Positions 1 through 5,094 of a stretch of 5,094 nucleotides of DNA are shown here, one piece after another. Position 1 is the stretch's first letter. Each line of letters starts with the position of its first letter. The notes below the pieces were generated by a model. That model had not been told where the DNA came from, did no database searches, and was given only the letters and a program-made list of their open reading frames with translations. The DNA comes from UBA4661 sp002405405 (GTDB taxonomy: Bacteria; Bacteroidota; Ignavibacteria; Kapaibacteriales; UBA4661). The stretch lies in contig DAIUAL010000246.1 in NCBI GenBank assembly GCA_036847245.1, positions 1 to 5,094 of the forward strand. The letters are read 5' to 3'. A program made the translations under genes and the position numbers.

Positions 1-872
1 CCCGCACTATATCTTTTTGCCTCTCCATTGTGCCACGTATGTTTGATCGAAGCCATGACTTTGTACGCCATACCAATACCAACGGTATCGTATGCCTGAC
101 GAAATGCTGTCACCGACTTTTGTGCATACTGCCATGCGGAATCGCATTGTTTAGCGGAGCAGAGAATCAAAGCCACATTGTGATACGACCACCCACATGC
201 AGAATGCAGAACATCATTCTGACTTGACTCTGCGCCCCGAAGCATCGCAACACGTAGCGATAGCGAAGCACGAGAATACTCTTCTGCTTTTGCAAGATTG
301 CCACTACGATAATGGGCATCGCCAATCACATTGAGAGCAAAGCTATAGTATGATTGATTACCGATATTTTGGGCTACCGAAGCGGCTTTGTGAGCATATC
401 GTAGAGCAGATGGGTAGTCCGAAAAATAATCCAATGCAGACAATGCCATATTCATGTAAAGCTGTGGCAAAATGGTAGTCAGCCCTTGCTGTTCTGCTTG
501 CCTAACAACGGATACCATAGCTTGAGCGGCTTCTACTGTTTGACCAACGACATATTTATTTTCAGCAAGCAATGAATACCCCAGCGTGATTGCTTCTTGG
601 TCATGATGCTCTTCGCCATACTCAATCAGAGTTGTTGGAAGAATAAAGTAGTGTGCTCGCGGTGTTCGTGTTTCTTGAGCAATGCTTTTTAAGAGCATTA
701 TTTGTTCATGATGTTTCAATCCACTTTGTGATAATATTGCATCTATCGAATCTTTGGCGACAGCATTATTCTTTACGTCTAACAGCCGTATGATGCCGCT
801 TCGTACAGTATTGATCGTTGCCGAATCAGCACAAAACAACGATTGGATAAGCAAAACGACAAGATAAAAGGC
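1..872 (-). CDS. TPR-repeat protein, probably exported; partial, with a disrupted start
   Basis: This minus-strand frame is open without a stop from 872 to the left edge (290 codons) and continues outside the window. Residues below count from the ATG at 894-896. A hydrophobic stretch (FYLVVLLIQSLFCADSA, residues 10-26) looks like the core of a signal peptide. TPR-like helix pairs follow at about 146-177 (ALSALDYFSDYPSALRYAHK), 183-215 (NVIGDAHYRSGNLAKAEEYS), 236-267 (CDSAWQYAQKSVTAF) and a further one from 273. The Ala, Gly, Tyr spacing is typical of TPRs, which bind proteins or peptides. In related bacteria such N-terminal arrays often precede a histidine kinase, cyclase or LuxR-type output domain, but nothing here shows which. 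Three cysteines (234, 246, 251) cluster in the third repeat. No good start lies inside the open frame: TTG at 852-854 would leave too short a signal, and the first internal ATG (696-698) would remove it. The obvious start at 896 is separated by a TGA, so the gene may be a pseudogene. Confidence 0.75.
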
Positions 873-896
873 TCACCACAAAAGTATTGAGGACAT
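873..896 (-). other. Interrupted signal-peptide start: ATG plus in-frame TGA
   Basis: The ATG at 894-896 is in the same frame as the TPR gene and reads M-S-S-I-L-L-W, then TGA at 873-875, then directly into A-F-Y-L-V-V-L-L-I-Q-S-L-F-C-A. If the TGA were a sense codon such as TGG, the whole would be a normal Sec signal peptide. This suggests a single nonsense change or a base-calling error. General reassignment of TGA is unlikely because valS ends at TGA at its expected C-terminus. No clear Shine-Dalgarno sequence precedes this ATG. Confidence 0.6.
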
Positions 897-994
897 ACTA
901 ATCACAAAAATGAGAATGAGAAACGCGAAATCTTTGCACCACCCAAACAGCAAGGTTTAGTTGTGCATCAATCTACACATTCGATTTTCAAAAA

Positions 995-1016
995 ATAGAG
1001 TACATGATAGAGTATA
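995..1016 (-). promoter_or_regulatory. Possible promoter of the TPR gene: TATACT box with 12-bp tandem repeat
   Basis: On the minus strand 1011-1016 reads TATACT, one mismatch from the sigma-70 -10 consensus. A 12-bp unit occurs twice in tandem at 994-1005 and 1006-1017 (10 of 12 identical, shared core ATAGAGTA on the plus strand), so the box lies inside the upstream copy. No good -35 hexamer sits 17 bp upstream, where an A-tract is found instead. A start here would give a leader of roughly 108 nt before the ATG at 896. The repeat could be a pair of operator half-sites. All of this is inference from sequence pattern. Confidence 0.3.
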
Positions 1017-1022
1017 TGAGCG

Positions 1023-1071
1023 GTTTTTCGCACTTTTTTTGCAGTTTTTTCGCAGTTTTTCATATTATTTT
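1023..1071. promoter_or_regulatory. Phased A-tracts, predicted intrinsically bent DNA
   Basis: Runs of T on the plus strand (A on the minus strand) lie at 1024-1028, 1034-1040, 1045-1050, 1056-1060 and 1068-1071. Their centres are about 1026, 1037, 1047.5, 1058 and 1069.5, so they repeat every 10.5 to 11.5 bp, close to one helical turn. The first four also form a degenerate tandem repeat of about 11 bp with GCA-type spacers. Phased A-tracts are known to curve DNA. Relative to the TATACT box these tracts would cover about -20 to -67, where UP elements and architectural proteins act. A role in driving the TPR gene is inferred. Confidence 0.6.
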
Positions 1072-1117
1072 CATCGTGCAGGATCACCCGACATATTTCC
1101 CTCCAAAATGCAGATAT

Positions 1118-1148
1118 AAAAAAGACAGAACCATCATGGCTCTGCCTT
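1118..1148 (-). terminator. Intrinsic terminator for minus-strand transcription (mrp)
   Basis: As minus-strand RNA, bases 1148-1137 pair with 1133-1122 to give a 12-bp stem with a UGA loop, followed by six U residues (1123-1118). Two of the pairs are G-U wobbles (1140/1130 and 1145/1125). On the plus strand these would be A-C mismatches and no U-run would follow, so the structure is polar and built for the minus strand. It is the first convincing terminator after the mrp stop codon, 255 nt downstream, and also lies upstream of the TPR gene, insulating the two. Confidence 0.8.
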
Positions 1149-1178
1149 GTGTTGGTGGGGGAGATGCAAAAATAATCA

Positions 1179-1213
1179 GTGGAATTCCACGCCGCGCTTC
1201 GCTCGCAATGACG
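1179..1213. repeat. Dispersed palindromic repeat (GTCATTGCGAGCGAAGCG type)
   Basis: The minus strand of 1191-1213 reads CGTCATTGCGAGCGAAGCGC followed by GGC, which I recognise from memory as a very common dispersed bacterial repeat; its chance translation RHCERSAA is familiar in spurious ORFs. It contains GCGAAGC (1196-1202, minus strand), a sequence known to form an unusually stable mini-hairpin. It abuts a perfect 12-bp palindrome, GTGGAATTCCAC, at 1179-1190. No coding function is supported. Confidence 0.55.
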
Positions 1214-1237
1214 AGGGGAAAGATGCAACCGTATGAC

Positions 1238-1288
1238 GTAGGGACATGCCACCTGTGTTGAGCTTGCCGAAGCATGGCATGTCCCCAC
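1238..1288. repeat. Nested inverted repeat, an interrupted palindrome
   Basis: Arms at 1238-1251 and 1275-1288 are complementary at 13 of 14 positions, including a perfect 11-bp core GGGACATGCCA / TGGCATGTCCC (1241-1251 and 1275-1285). The 23-nt centre contains a second small stem, GCTT/AAGC (1262-1265 with 1270-1273), within TTGAGCTTGCCGAAGCAT. From memory that centre resembles the widespread TTCGACAAGCTCA repeat family. Both strands could form a long hairpin. In mrp mRNA it would sit in the 3' untranslated region. Confidence 0.6.
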
Positions 1289-1349
1289 AAACCGAATTCA
1301 GCAATACCAATCATTGTGAAATGGTTGGTTTCAATTGTTATTTCCAACC

Positions 1350-1377
1350 GTAGAGACATTCCATGTAACGCCTCTAC
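1350..1377. repeat. Degenerate 28-bp palindrome (GTAGAGAC...CTCTAC family)
   Basis: GTAGAG at 1350-1355 pairs with CTCTAC at 1372-1377, and the intervening bases continue the symmetry imperfectly, giving 11 complementary pairs out of 14 when wholly paired. The sequence looks like a worn copy of a perfect palindrome with GTAGAGACGTT and AACGTCTCTAC arms, a dispersed repeat I recall from cyanobacteria and other phyla. It lies 27 bp past the mrp stop codon and has no T-run, so it is not an intrinsic terminator itself. Confidence 0.45.
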
Positions 1378-1403
1378 CTAAAACCGGATAAAGATCGGTG
1401 TTT

Positions 1404-2480
1404 CTATAATGCAATCTCGACTGTCGGGGTTTGCATAAGAGCAAAGTTCCGAAGGCGCACTTGTTTGATGATCTGTGCGACAACATCCTTGATGGGTTGT
1501 GCTTGCAATGCAGCATCTTCGCGTAGAACAATCGGCATTCCCTCGTCGCCGCCTTGTCGAATGCGGATATTGAGTGGTACTTCGCCCAAAAATGGAACAT
1601 TCTGCTCTGCCGCCATGCGTTTGCCACCACCCTCACCGAAAATGTAATCGCACGTGCCATCAGGCAAAACATAATAACTCATATTTTCCACTACACCCAA
1701 CACAGGGATATTAGTCTTAGTGAACATCGTAATACCACGCCGAACATCCGCAAGCGCAAGATTCTGCGGTGTTGTAACAATCACAGCACCCGTCAGCGGT
1801 ACTTTTTGTGCCATCGTGAGTTGAATGTCACCCGTACCCGGTGGTAAGTCAAAAATCATAAAATCAAGATCGCCCCAGTAAATCTGCTCAATCAATGTTG
1901 AGAAGTAACCTGCTTGCATTGGTCCGCGCATAACAGCGGCTTGCTCGCGCCCCATGATAAAGCCCATCGAAGCGAGTTTGATGCCATACTTTTCGTGCGG
2001 ATAACCGTAAAATTTACCGTCCTCTGTTTTTTCTCCGCGCAACAATTCCCCTTCAAGATCAAACATCGTTGGTACGCTTGGTCCGTGAATATCAGCATCG
2101 ACCAACCCCACTTGGGCACCAAAAGAAGCTAAACCCGCCGCAATGTTTGCCGCGATAGTGCTTTTGCCTACGCCACCTTTGCCTGAAGATACTGCAATAA
2201 GATTTTTCACACCACCGAGTCCGCGTTTAGCGGCATTCTGCGGGGCAACTTCTTGCACATAAATTTCTGCTTTTGCCGCAGGCATGATCTCTGTAATCGC
2301 AGACAAACATGCTTTGTGGATGACCGTTGCAACAAGGTGCAATGGCTGTATCAATGTAAGGTACACCTTAACGGTTGTACCCTCAACCACGATGTCATGA
2401 ATAGCACTGAGTTCGCCGAGTGTGCGTCCAAGATCGGCATCAACAATAGTCGAAAGTCGTGCGCGTAATTGTTCTGTCAT
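1404..2480 (-). CDS. mrp: Mrp/ApbC-family iron-sulfur cluster carrier ATPase
   Basis: A 358-residue protein, normal length for the family, which binds and delivers Fe-S clusters to apoproteins in the cytoplasm using a dimeric P-loop ATPase. Residues 1-80 form a MIP18/DUF59 domain. Then come the deviant Walker A GKGGVGKS (100-107, with signature lysine K101), switch I DADIHGPS (128-135) and switch II DLPPGTGD (211-218). The region after VVENMSYY (263-270) usually carries the CxxC that bridges a cluster between subunits; here only one cysteine (C277) is present, and C58 is the only other in the protein. The start MTEQLRARLS at 2480 is chosen because GGGGAAG (2487-2493) sits 6 nt upstream and the MIP18 domain begins there; the frame stays open for 50 more codons, but those translate repeat DNA. 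The stop is TAG. A TATAGAAT box at 2509-2516 could be a -10 element but lacks a good -35 partner. valS lies upstream in the same direction. Confidence 0.97.
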   Translation of the reverse strand: MTEQLRARLSTIVDADLGRTLGELSAIHDIVVEGTTVKVYLTLIQPLHLVATVIHKACLSAITEIMPAAKAEIYVQEVAPQNAAKRGLGGVKNLIAVSSGKGGVGKSTIAANIAAGLASFGAQVGLVDADIHGPSVPTMFDLEGELLRGEKTEDGKFYGYPHEKYGIKLASMGFIMGREQAAVMRGPMQAGYFSTLIEQIYWGDLDFMIFDLPPGTGDIQLTMAQKVPLTGAVIVTTPQNLALADVRRGITMFTKTNIPVLGVVENMSYYVLPDGTCDYIFGEGGGKRMAAEQNVPFLGEVPLNIRIRQGGDEGMPIVLREDAALQAQPIKDVVAQIIKQVRLRNFALMQTPTVEIAL

Positions 2481-2486
2481 TGTGTA

Positions 2487-2493
2487 CTTCCCC
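2487..2493 (-). promoter_or_regulatory. Ribosome binding site of mrp
   Basis: The minus strand reads GGGGAAG, then TACACA, then ATG. This purine-rich run at 6-nt spacing decides the mrp start at 2480 over the in-frame ATG codons further upstream, which lack a comparable site and precede non-family sequence. Confidence 0.6.
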
Positions 2494-2634
2494 AAAATGA
2501 GATAATGAATTCTATACAATGGATTCTGCCTGTGTAAGAACATTGTGTGTTGTTGAACTACATAGACTTCTATCGCAAGTGATTGTCTTGAGACCTCTCC
2601 CGATTTCGCAATGCTTACGCACTTGCTCAATCTG

Positions 2635-2678
2635 CCCCTCTCCTTGAAGGAGAGGGCTGTCCGAAGGACTGGGTGAGG
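2635..2678. repeat. Double-hairpin dispersed repeat between valS and mrp
   Basis: CCCTCTCCT (2636-2644) pairs with AGGAGAGGG (2648-2656) in a perfect 9-bp stem with a 3-nt loop. A second stem follows, GTCC (2659-2662) with GGAC (2666-2669) around a GAA loop, then GGGTGAGG (2671-2678). On the minus strand the whole reads CCTCACCC, the small hairpin, the large hairpin, GG. I recall this CCTCACCC/CCCTCTCC layout as a common dispersed repeat in many bacterial genomes. It starts about 30 nt after the valS stop. No T-run follows in either direction, so it is more likely an mRNA 3'-end stabiliser or an inert repeat than a terminator. Confidence 0.6.
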
Positions 2679-2706
2679 TTACTTTTCAAATAGATCTGCC
2701 GATACA

Positions 2707-5094
2707 TCACCCAAGCAAGCCAACATTTGCCATGATTTTAGCATGGTTATCTTTGAAAGAAGCCAATTTCTCGCGTTCGTATTGTACGACCTCCGCAGGT
2801 GCGCCCGCAACAAATTTTTCATTCGCAAGTTTTGCTTCGGTTGCTTGAGCCATTTTGAGTAATCGTTCTGCTTCTTTTTGCAAACGTTCTTTTTCTTTAG
2901 CGGGATCGATCACATCTTTGACTTGTACGTATATTTCCGTACCGGCAAGCACTGTAATCACTGAGCCATCAGGTTTTGATGTTCCAACGCCAATGACAAT
3001 ATCACTGGCACGAGTCATAGTACGAATAATATCAATCTGTTCGTTGAATAATTGTGCTGTATCCTCATTGGTACAATTCACCACAACAGGTAATTTCATC
3101 GACGGTGCGATATTAAAAAGTCCCCGTAAAGCGCGTATTTCCTCGATAAGCGACTGAACAAGAACAAATTTTTGCTCTTCATCAAGACGAATAGAGTCAG
3201 TATGACTATGCGGCATTGCTTGTGTGCTGATGCTCTCGGCATCAGCGCGCTGTGCGAGTGCCTGCCACAATTCCTCGGTAACAAAAGGCATAATGGGATG
3301 CAAGAGCCGAACAACTCCATCGAACATGCCAATCGCATAATTCACAAGAGCGCGTTTGTAGGACATATCAGATGTCGCATTCATGCGAATTTTGATACAC
3401 TCGACATACCACTCGCAAAAATCACCCCAAATAAAATTGTACAACACCCGCGAGTATTCATTGAGTTTGTAATCATCGAGTGCTTTTTGCGCATCACGAA
3501 TCACACCATGGAAGCGTGAAGTAATCCACACATCCGACAAAGCAAAGCCCTCCGGTTGTAAGATATTCGTTGTAAATGCACGTTGCATCGGATCCATATC
3601 GGCATATGCTTCTTCTTTTTTCATCAAGAGAAAACGCGCAGCATTCCACAGTTTGTTTGCGAAATTGCGCCCGATTTCCATCGTTTCAATGTCTTGCGTT
3701 TTATCGTTAATCGCAAGGCGAATATCCTGACCAATCGGTGATACAGACACCATGGTATAGCGTACAGCATCAGCACCATACTTTGCAATCAGATCGAGTG
3801 GATCGGGTGAATTCCCCAAGGACTTCGAGAGTTTGCGACCCTTTGCATCGCGGATAATACTCGTGAAATACACATCACGAAAAGGTATCTCATTCTTGAA
3901 TTCTAAAGTCATCATGAGCATTCGTGCCACCCAGAAGAAGATAATATCAGGACCTGTTACCAACAAATTTGTTGGCAGGAATGTTCGCATGATATCATTG
4001 TCTTCCGTTTTTCCATCAGCAAGCCAATGCATCGTCGTCATGGGCCAGATTGCTGAAGAGAACCAAGTATCTAAGACATCCTCATCTTGACGAAGTGATA
4101 CCGTATCGCCAACGCCAAGCTTGGTACGTGCTTCTTCAATAGTACGAGCGGCAGTAAATCTGCCATCTTCGGTATAGTACACCGGAATGCGATGCCCCCA
4201 CCACAACTGACGTGAGATACACCAATCGCGAATATTGGTCATCCAATGTTCGTAGGTTTTTACCCAATGTTCAGGATAAAATTTTACTCTGCCATCTTGA
4301 ACAGCTTTCAGTGCCGGCTCGGCAAGTGGTTTCATTTTCACAAACCACTGATCGCTGAGATATGGCTCAACGGGCTCGCCGCCACGCTCAGAAAAGCCGA
4401 CATTATGCGTGTAGTCTTCGATTTTTTCGACTAAGTCTAGTTCTTGTAATTCAGCAACAATTTGCTTACGTGCAACAAAGCGATCTACCCCGGCATACTT
4501 GCCGGTCATCTCATTGAGCGTAGCATCGGGGTTGATGGTATTCGGCATGGCAAGACCATGTCGCTCGCCAACCATAAAGTCATTCGGGTCATGAGCAGGT
4601 GTAATTTTTACTGCCCCTGTACCAAAAGCAGGATCGGCATATTCATCGGCAATAATTGGTACTAACTGCCCTGCAAGCGGCACACGAACATGCTTACCGA
4701 TCAGGTGTTGATATCGTTCGTCATTCGGATTCACTGCCACTGCAACATCACCGAAAAGCGTTTCCGGACGTGCTGTCGCAACATTCATAGTGAATGTTCC
4801 GTCTTCGCTATGGTAGCGCAGGGTGTAAATCGACTCTTTCACTTCCTTGAATTGGACTTCTTCATCAGACAAGGCAGACTGCGCTACCGGCGACCAATTA
4901 ATGATGCGTTTACCACGATAAATCAAGCCCTTATCAAAAAGGCGAATGAAGACTTCGCGTACAGCAGACGAAGCAGAAGCATCCAACGTAAACAGCGTAC
5001 GATTCCAATCAGAAGAATTTCCGAGTGAACGTAGTTGACGCAAAATGGTGTCGCCATATTCATGTTTCCATGTCCACACTTTTTCAAGAAATTT
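2707..5094 (-). CDS. valS: Valyl-tRNA synthetase, C-terminal 795 residues (5' end outside window)
   Basis: A class Ia aminoacyl-tRNA synthetase that charges tRNA-Val in the cytoplasm. The frame runs to the window edge; the visible part starts K-F-L-E-K-V-W-T-W-K, which is internal ValRS sequence, so the GTG at 5077-5079 is an internal valine. Counting from the edge: CP1 editing domain about 85-290 with TARPETLFGD (107-116) and GTGAVKITPAHDPNDF (158-173), which hydrolyses mischarged Thr-tRNA; CISRQLWWGHRIP (292-304) and DVLDTWFSSAIWP (339-351) returning to the Rossmann core; the KMSKS loop as KLSKS (421-425, bases 3820-3834); an alpha-helical anticodon-binding domain about 520-665; and a C-terminal coiled-coil tRNA arm about 727-795 (LANEKFVAGAPAEVV, EREKL). 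The HIGH motif and N-terminus lie outside. Family members have about 850-950 residues, so some 60-150 are missing. The C-terminus ends at TGA where expected. Leu for Met in KMSKS is a conservative change. No frameshift or missing motif is seen. Confidence 0.98.
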   Translation of the reverse strand, partial: KFLEKVWTWKHEYGDTILRQLRSLGNSSDWNRTLFTLDASASSAVREVFIRLFDKGLIYRGKRIINWSPVAQSALSDEEVQFKEVKESIYTLRYHSEDGTFTMNVATARPETLFGDVAVAVNPNDERYQHLIGKHVRVPLAGQLVPIIADEYADPAFGTGAVKITPAHDPNDFMVGERHGLAMPNTINPDATLNEMTGKYAGVDRFVARKQIVAELQELDLVEKIEDYTHNVGFSERGGEPVEPYLSDQWFVKMKPLAEPALKAVQDGRVKFYPEHWVKTYEHWMTNIRDWCISRQLWWGHRIPVYYTEDGRFTAARTIEEARTKLGVGDTVSLRQDEDVLDTWFSSAIWPMTTMHWLADGKTEDNDIMRTFLPTNLLVTGPDIIFFWVARMLMMTLEFKNEIPFRDVYFTSIIRDAKGRKLSKSLGNSPDPLDLIAKYGADAVRYTMVSVSPIGQDIRLAINDKTQDIETMEIGRNFANKLWNAARFLLMKKEEAYADMDPMQRAFTTNILQPEGFALSDVWITSRFHGVIRDAQKALDDYKLNEYSRVLYNFIWGDFCEWYVECIKIRMNATSDMSYKRALVNYAIGMFDGVVRLLHPIMPFVTEELWQALAQRADAESISTQAMPHSHTDSIRLDEEQKFVLVQSLIEEIRALRGLFNIAPSMKLPVVVNCTNEDTAQLFNEQIDIIRTMTRASDIVIGVGTSKPDGSVITVLAGTEIYVQVKDVIDPAKEKERLQKEAERLLKMAQATEAKLANEKFVAGAPAEVVQYEREKLASFKDNHAKIMANVGLLG

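Larger units (their letters stand above)
897..1403. other. Long intergenic region between mrp and the TPR gene
   Basis: This 507-bp stretch has no supported gene. From right to left it carries the 28-bp palindrome, the nested inverted repeat, the GCGAGCGAAGCG repeat, the mrp terminator, the phased A-tracts and the possible TPR-gene promoter. Open frames crossing it are short, overlap the repeats in several frames and match no family I recognise. Bases 897-993 hold only the presumed untranslated leader of the TPR gene, in which I see no clear ribosome binding site. Confidence 0.7.

Noticed and set aside
873..875. Alternative genetic code with TGA as a sense codon
   Set aside because: valS ends at TGA exactly at the usual ValRS C-terminus, so TGA most likely acts as a stop in this genome.
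968..1063. Possible 31-codon small protein starting MKNCEKTAKK on the minus strand
   Set aside because: Its first half is the translation of the phased A-tract tandem repeat, no ribosome binding site precedes it, and it overlaps the likely promoter.
1323..1349. GGTTGG/CCAACC inverted repeat as a terminator after mrp
   Set aside because: It has only six pairs around a 15-nt loop and no T-run. The structure at 1118-1148 is far better.
968..1359. Minus-strand open frames of 91 and 106 codons in the mrp-TPR spacer
   Set aside because: They translate the dispersed repeats (RHCERSAA-type sequence), the terminator and the A-tract repeat, overlap each other in different frames, and match no family I know.
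2481..2630. 50-residue N-terminal extension of Mrp starting MSKCVSIAKS
   Set aside because: It does not resemble the family, covers the spacer next to a dispersed repeat, and the start at 2480 has a better ribosome binding site and coincides with the MIP18 domain.
2636..2656. Hairpin after valS as an intrinsic terminator
   Set aside because: The stem is strong, but no T-run follows on the minus strand and none on the plus strand.
5077..5079. GTG as the start codon of valS
   Set aside because: The frame is open to the window edge and the residues upstream (KFLEK) are conserved ValRS sequence, while the HIGH motif must lie further upstream.

Overview
The window holds two recognisable housekeeping genes and the first part of a third gene, all on the minus strand, separated by two intergenic spacers rich in palindromes. 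Reading in the direction of transcription (right to left) they are: valS, encoding valyl-tRNA synthetase and missing its 5' end, which lies beyond base 5094; mrp, encoding a complete MIP18-domain/P-loop ATPase of the Mrp/ApbC/NBP35 iron-sulfur carrier family; and a gene for an apparently exported TPR-repeat protein that runs off the left edge.

The organism is clearly bacterial, with moderate base composition. The ValRS wording around its KMSKS loop (GRKLSKSLGNSPDPLDLI) and the Mrp with no CxxC pair resemble proteins of the Bacteroidota/Chlorobiota group, and the dispersed palindromic repeats fit an uncultured member of that group. This placement is a tentative inference from recall, not from a search. 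The standard code appears to apply: valS ends at a TGA exactly where the family normally ends, and mrp ends at TAG.

Layout: 1-872 is the open TPR frame, whose natural signal-peptide start at 896 is cut off by an in-frame TGA at 873-875. Bases 897-1403 are non-coding. They hold a tandem 12-bp repeat over a -10-like box, a run of helically phased A-tracts (probable bent promoter DNA for the TPR gene), a strong intrinsic terminator serving mrp, and three or four unrelated palindromic repeat elements packed into about 200 bp. Bases 1404-2480 are mrp. Bases 2481-2706 are a spacer with the mrp ribosome binding site and a double-hairpin dispersed repeat. Bases 2707-5094 are valS.

valS and mrp have the same orientation with no convincing terminator between them, so co-transcription is possible but not shown. 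Their functions (tRNA charging, Fe-S cluster delivery) are not directly linked. I see no sign of a novel multi-gene system. The interesting material is the interrupted leader of the TPR gene and the repeat-dense, bent spacer upstream of it.
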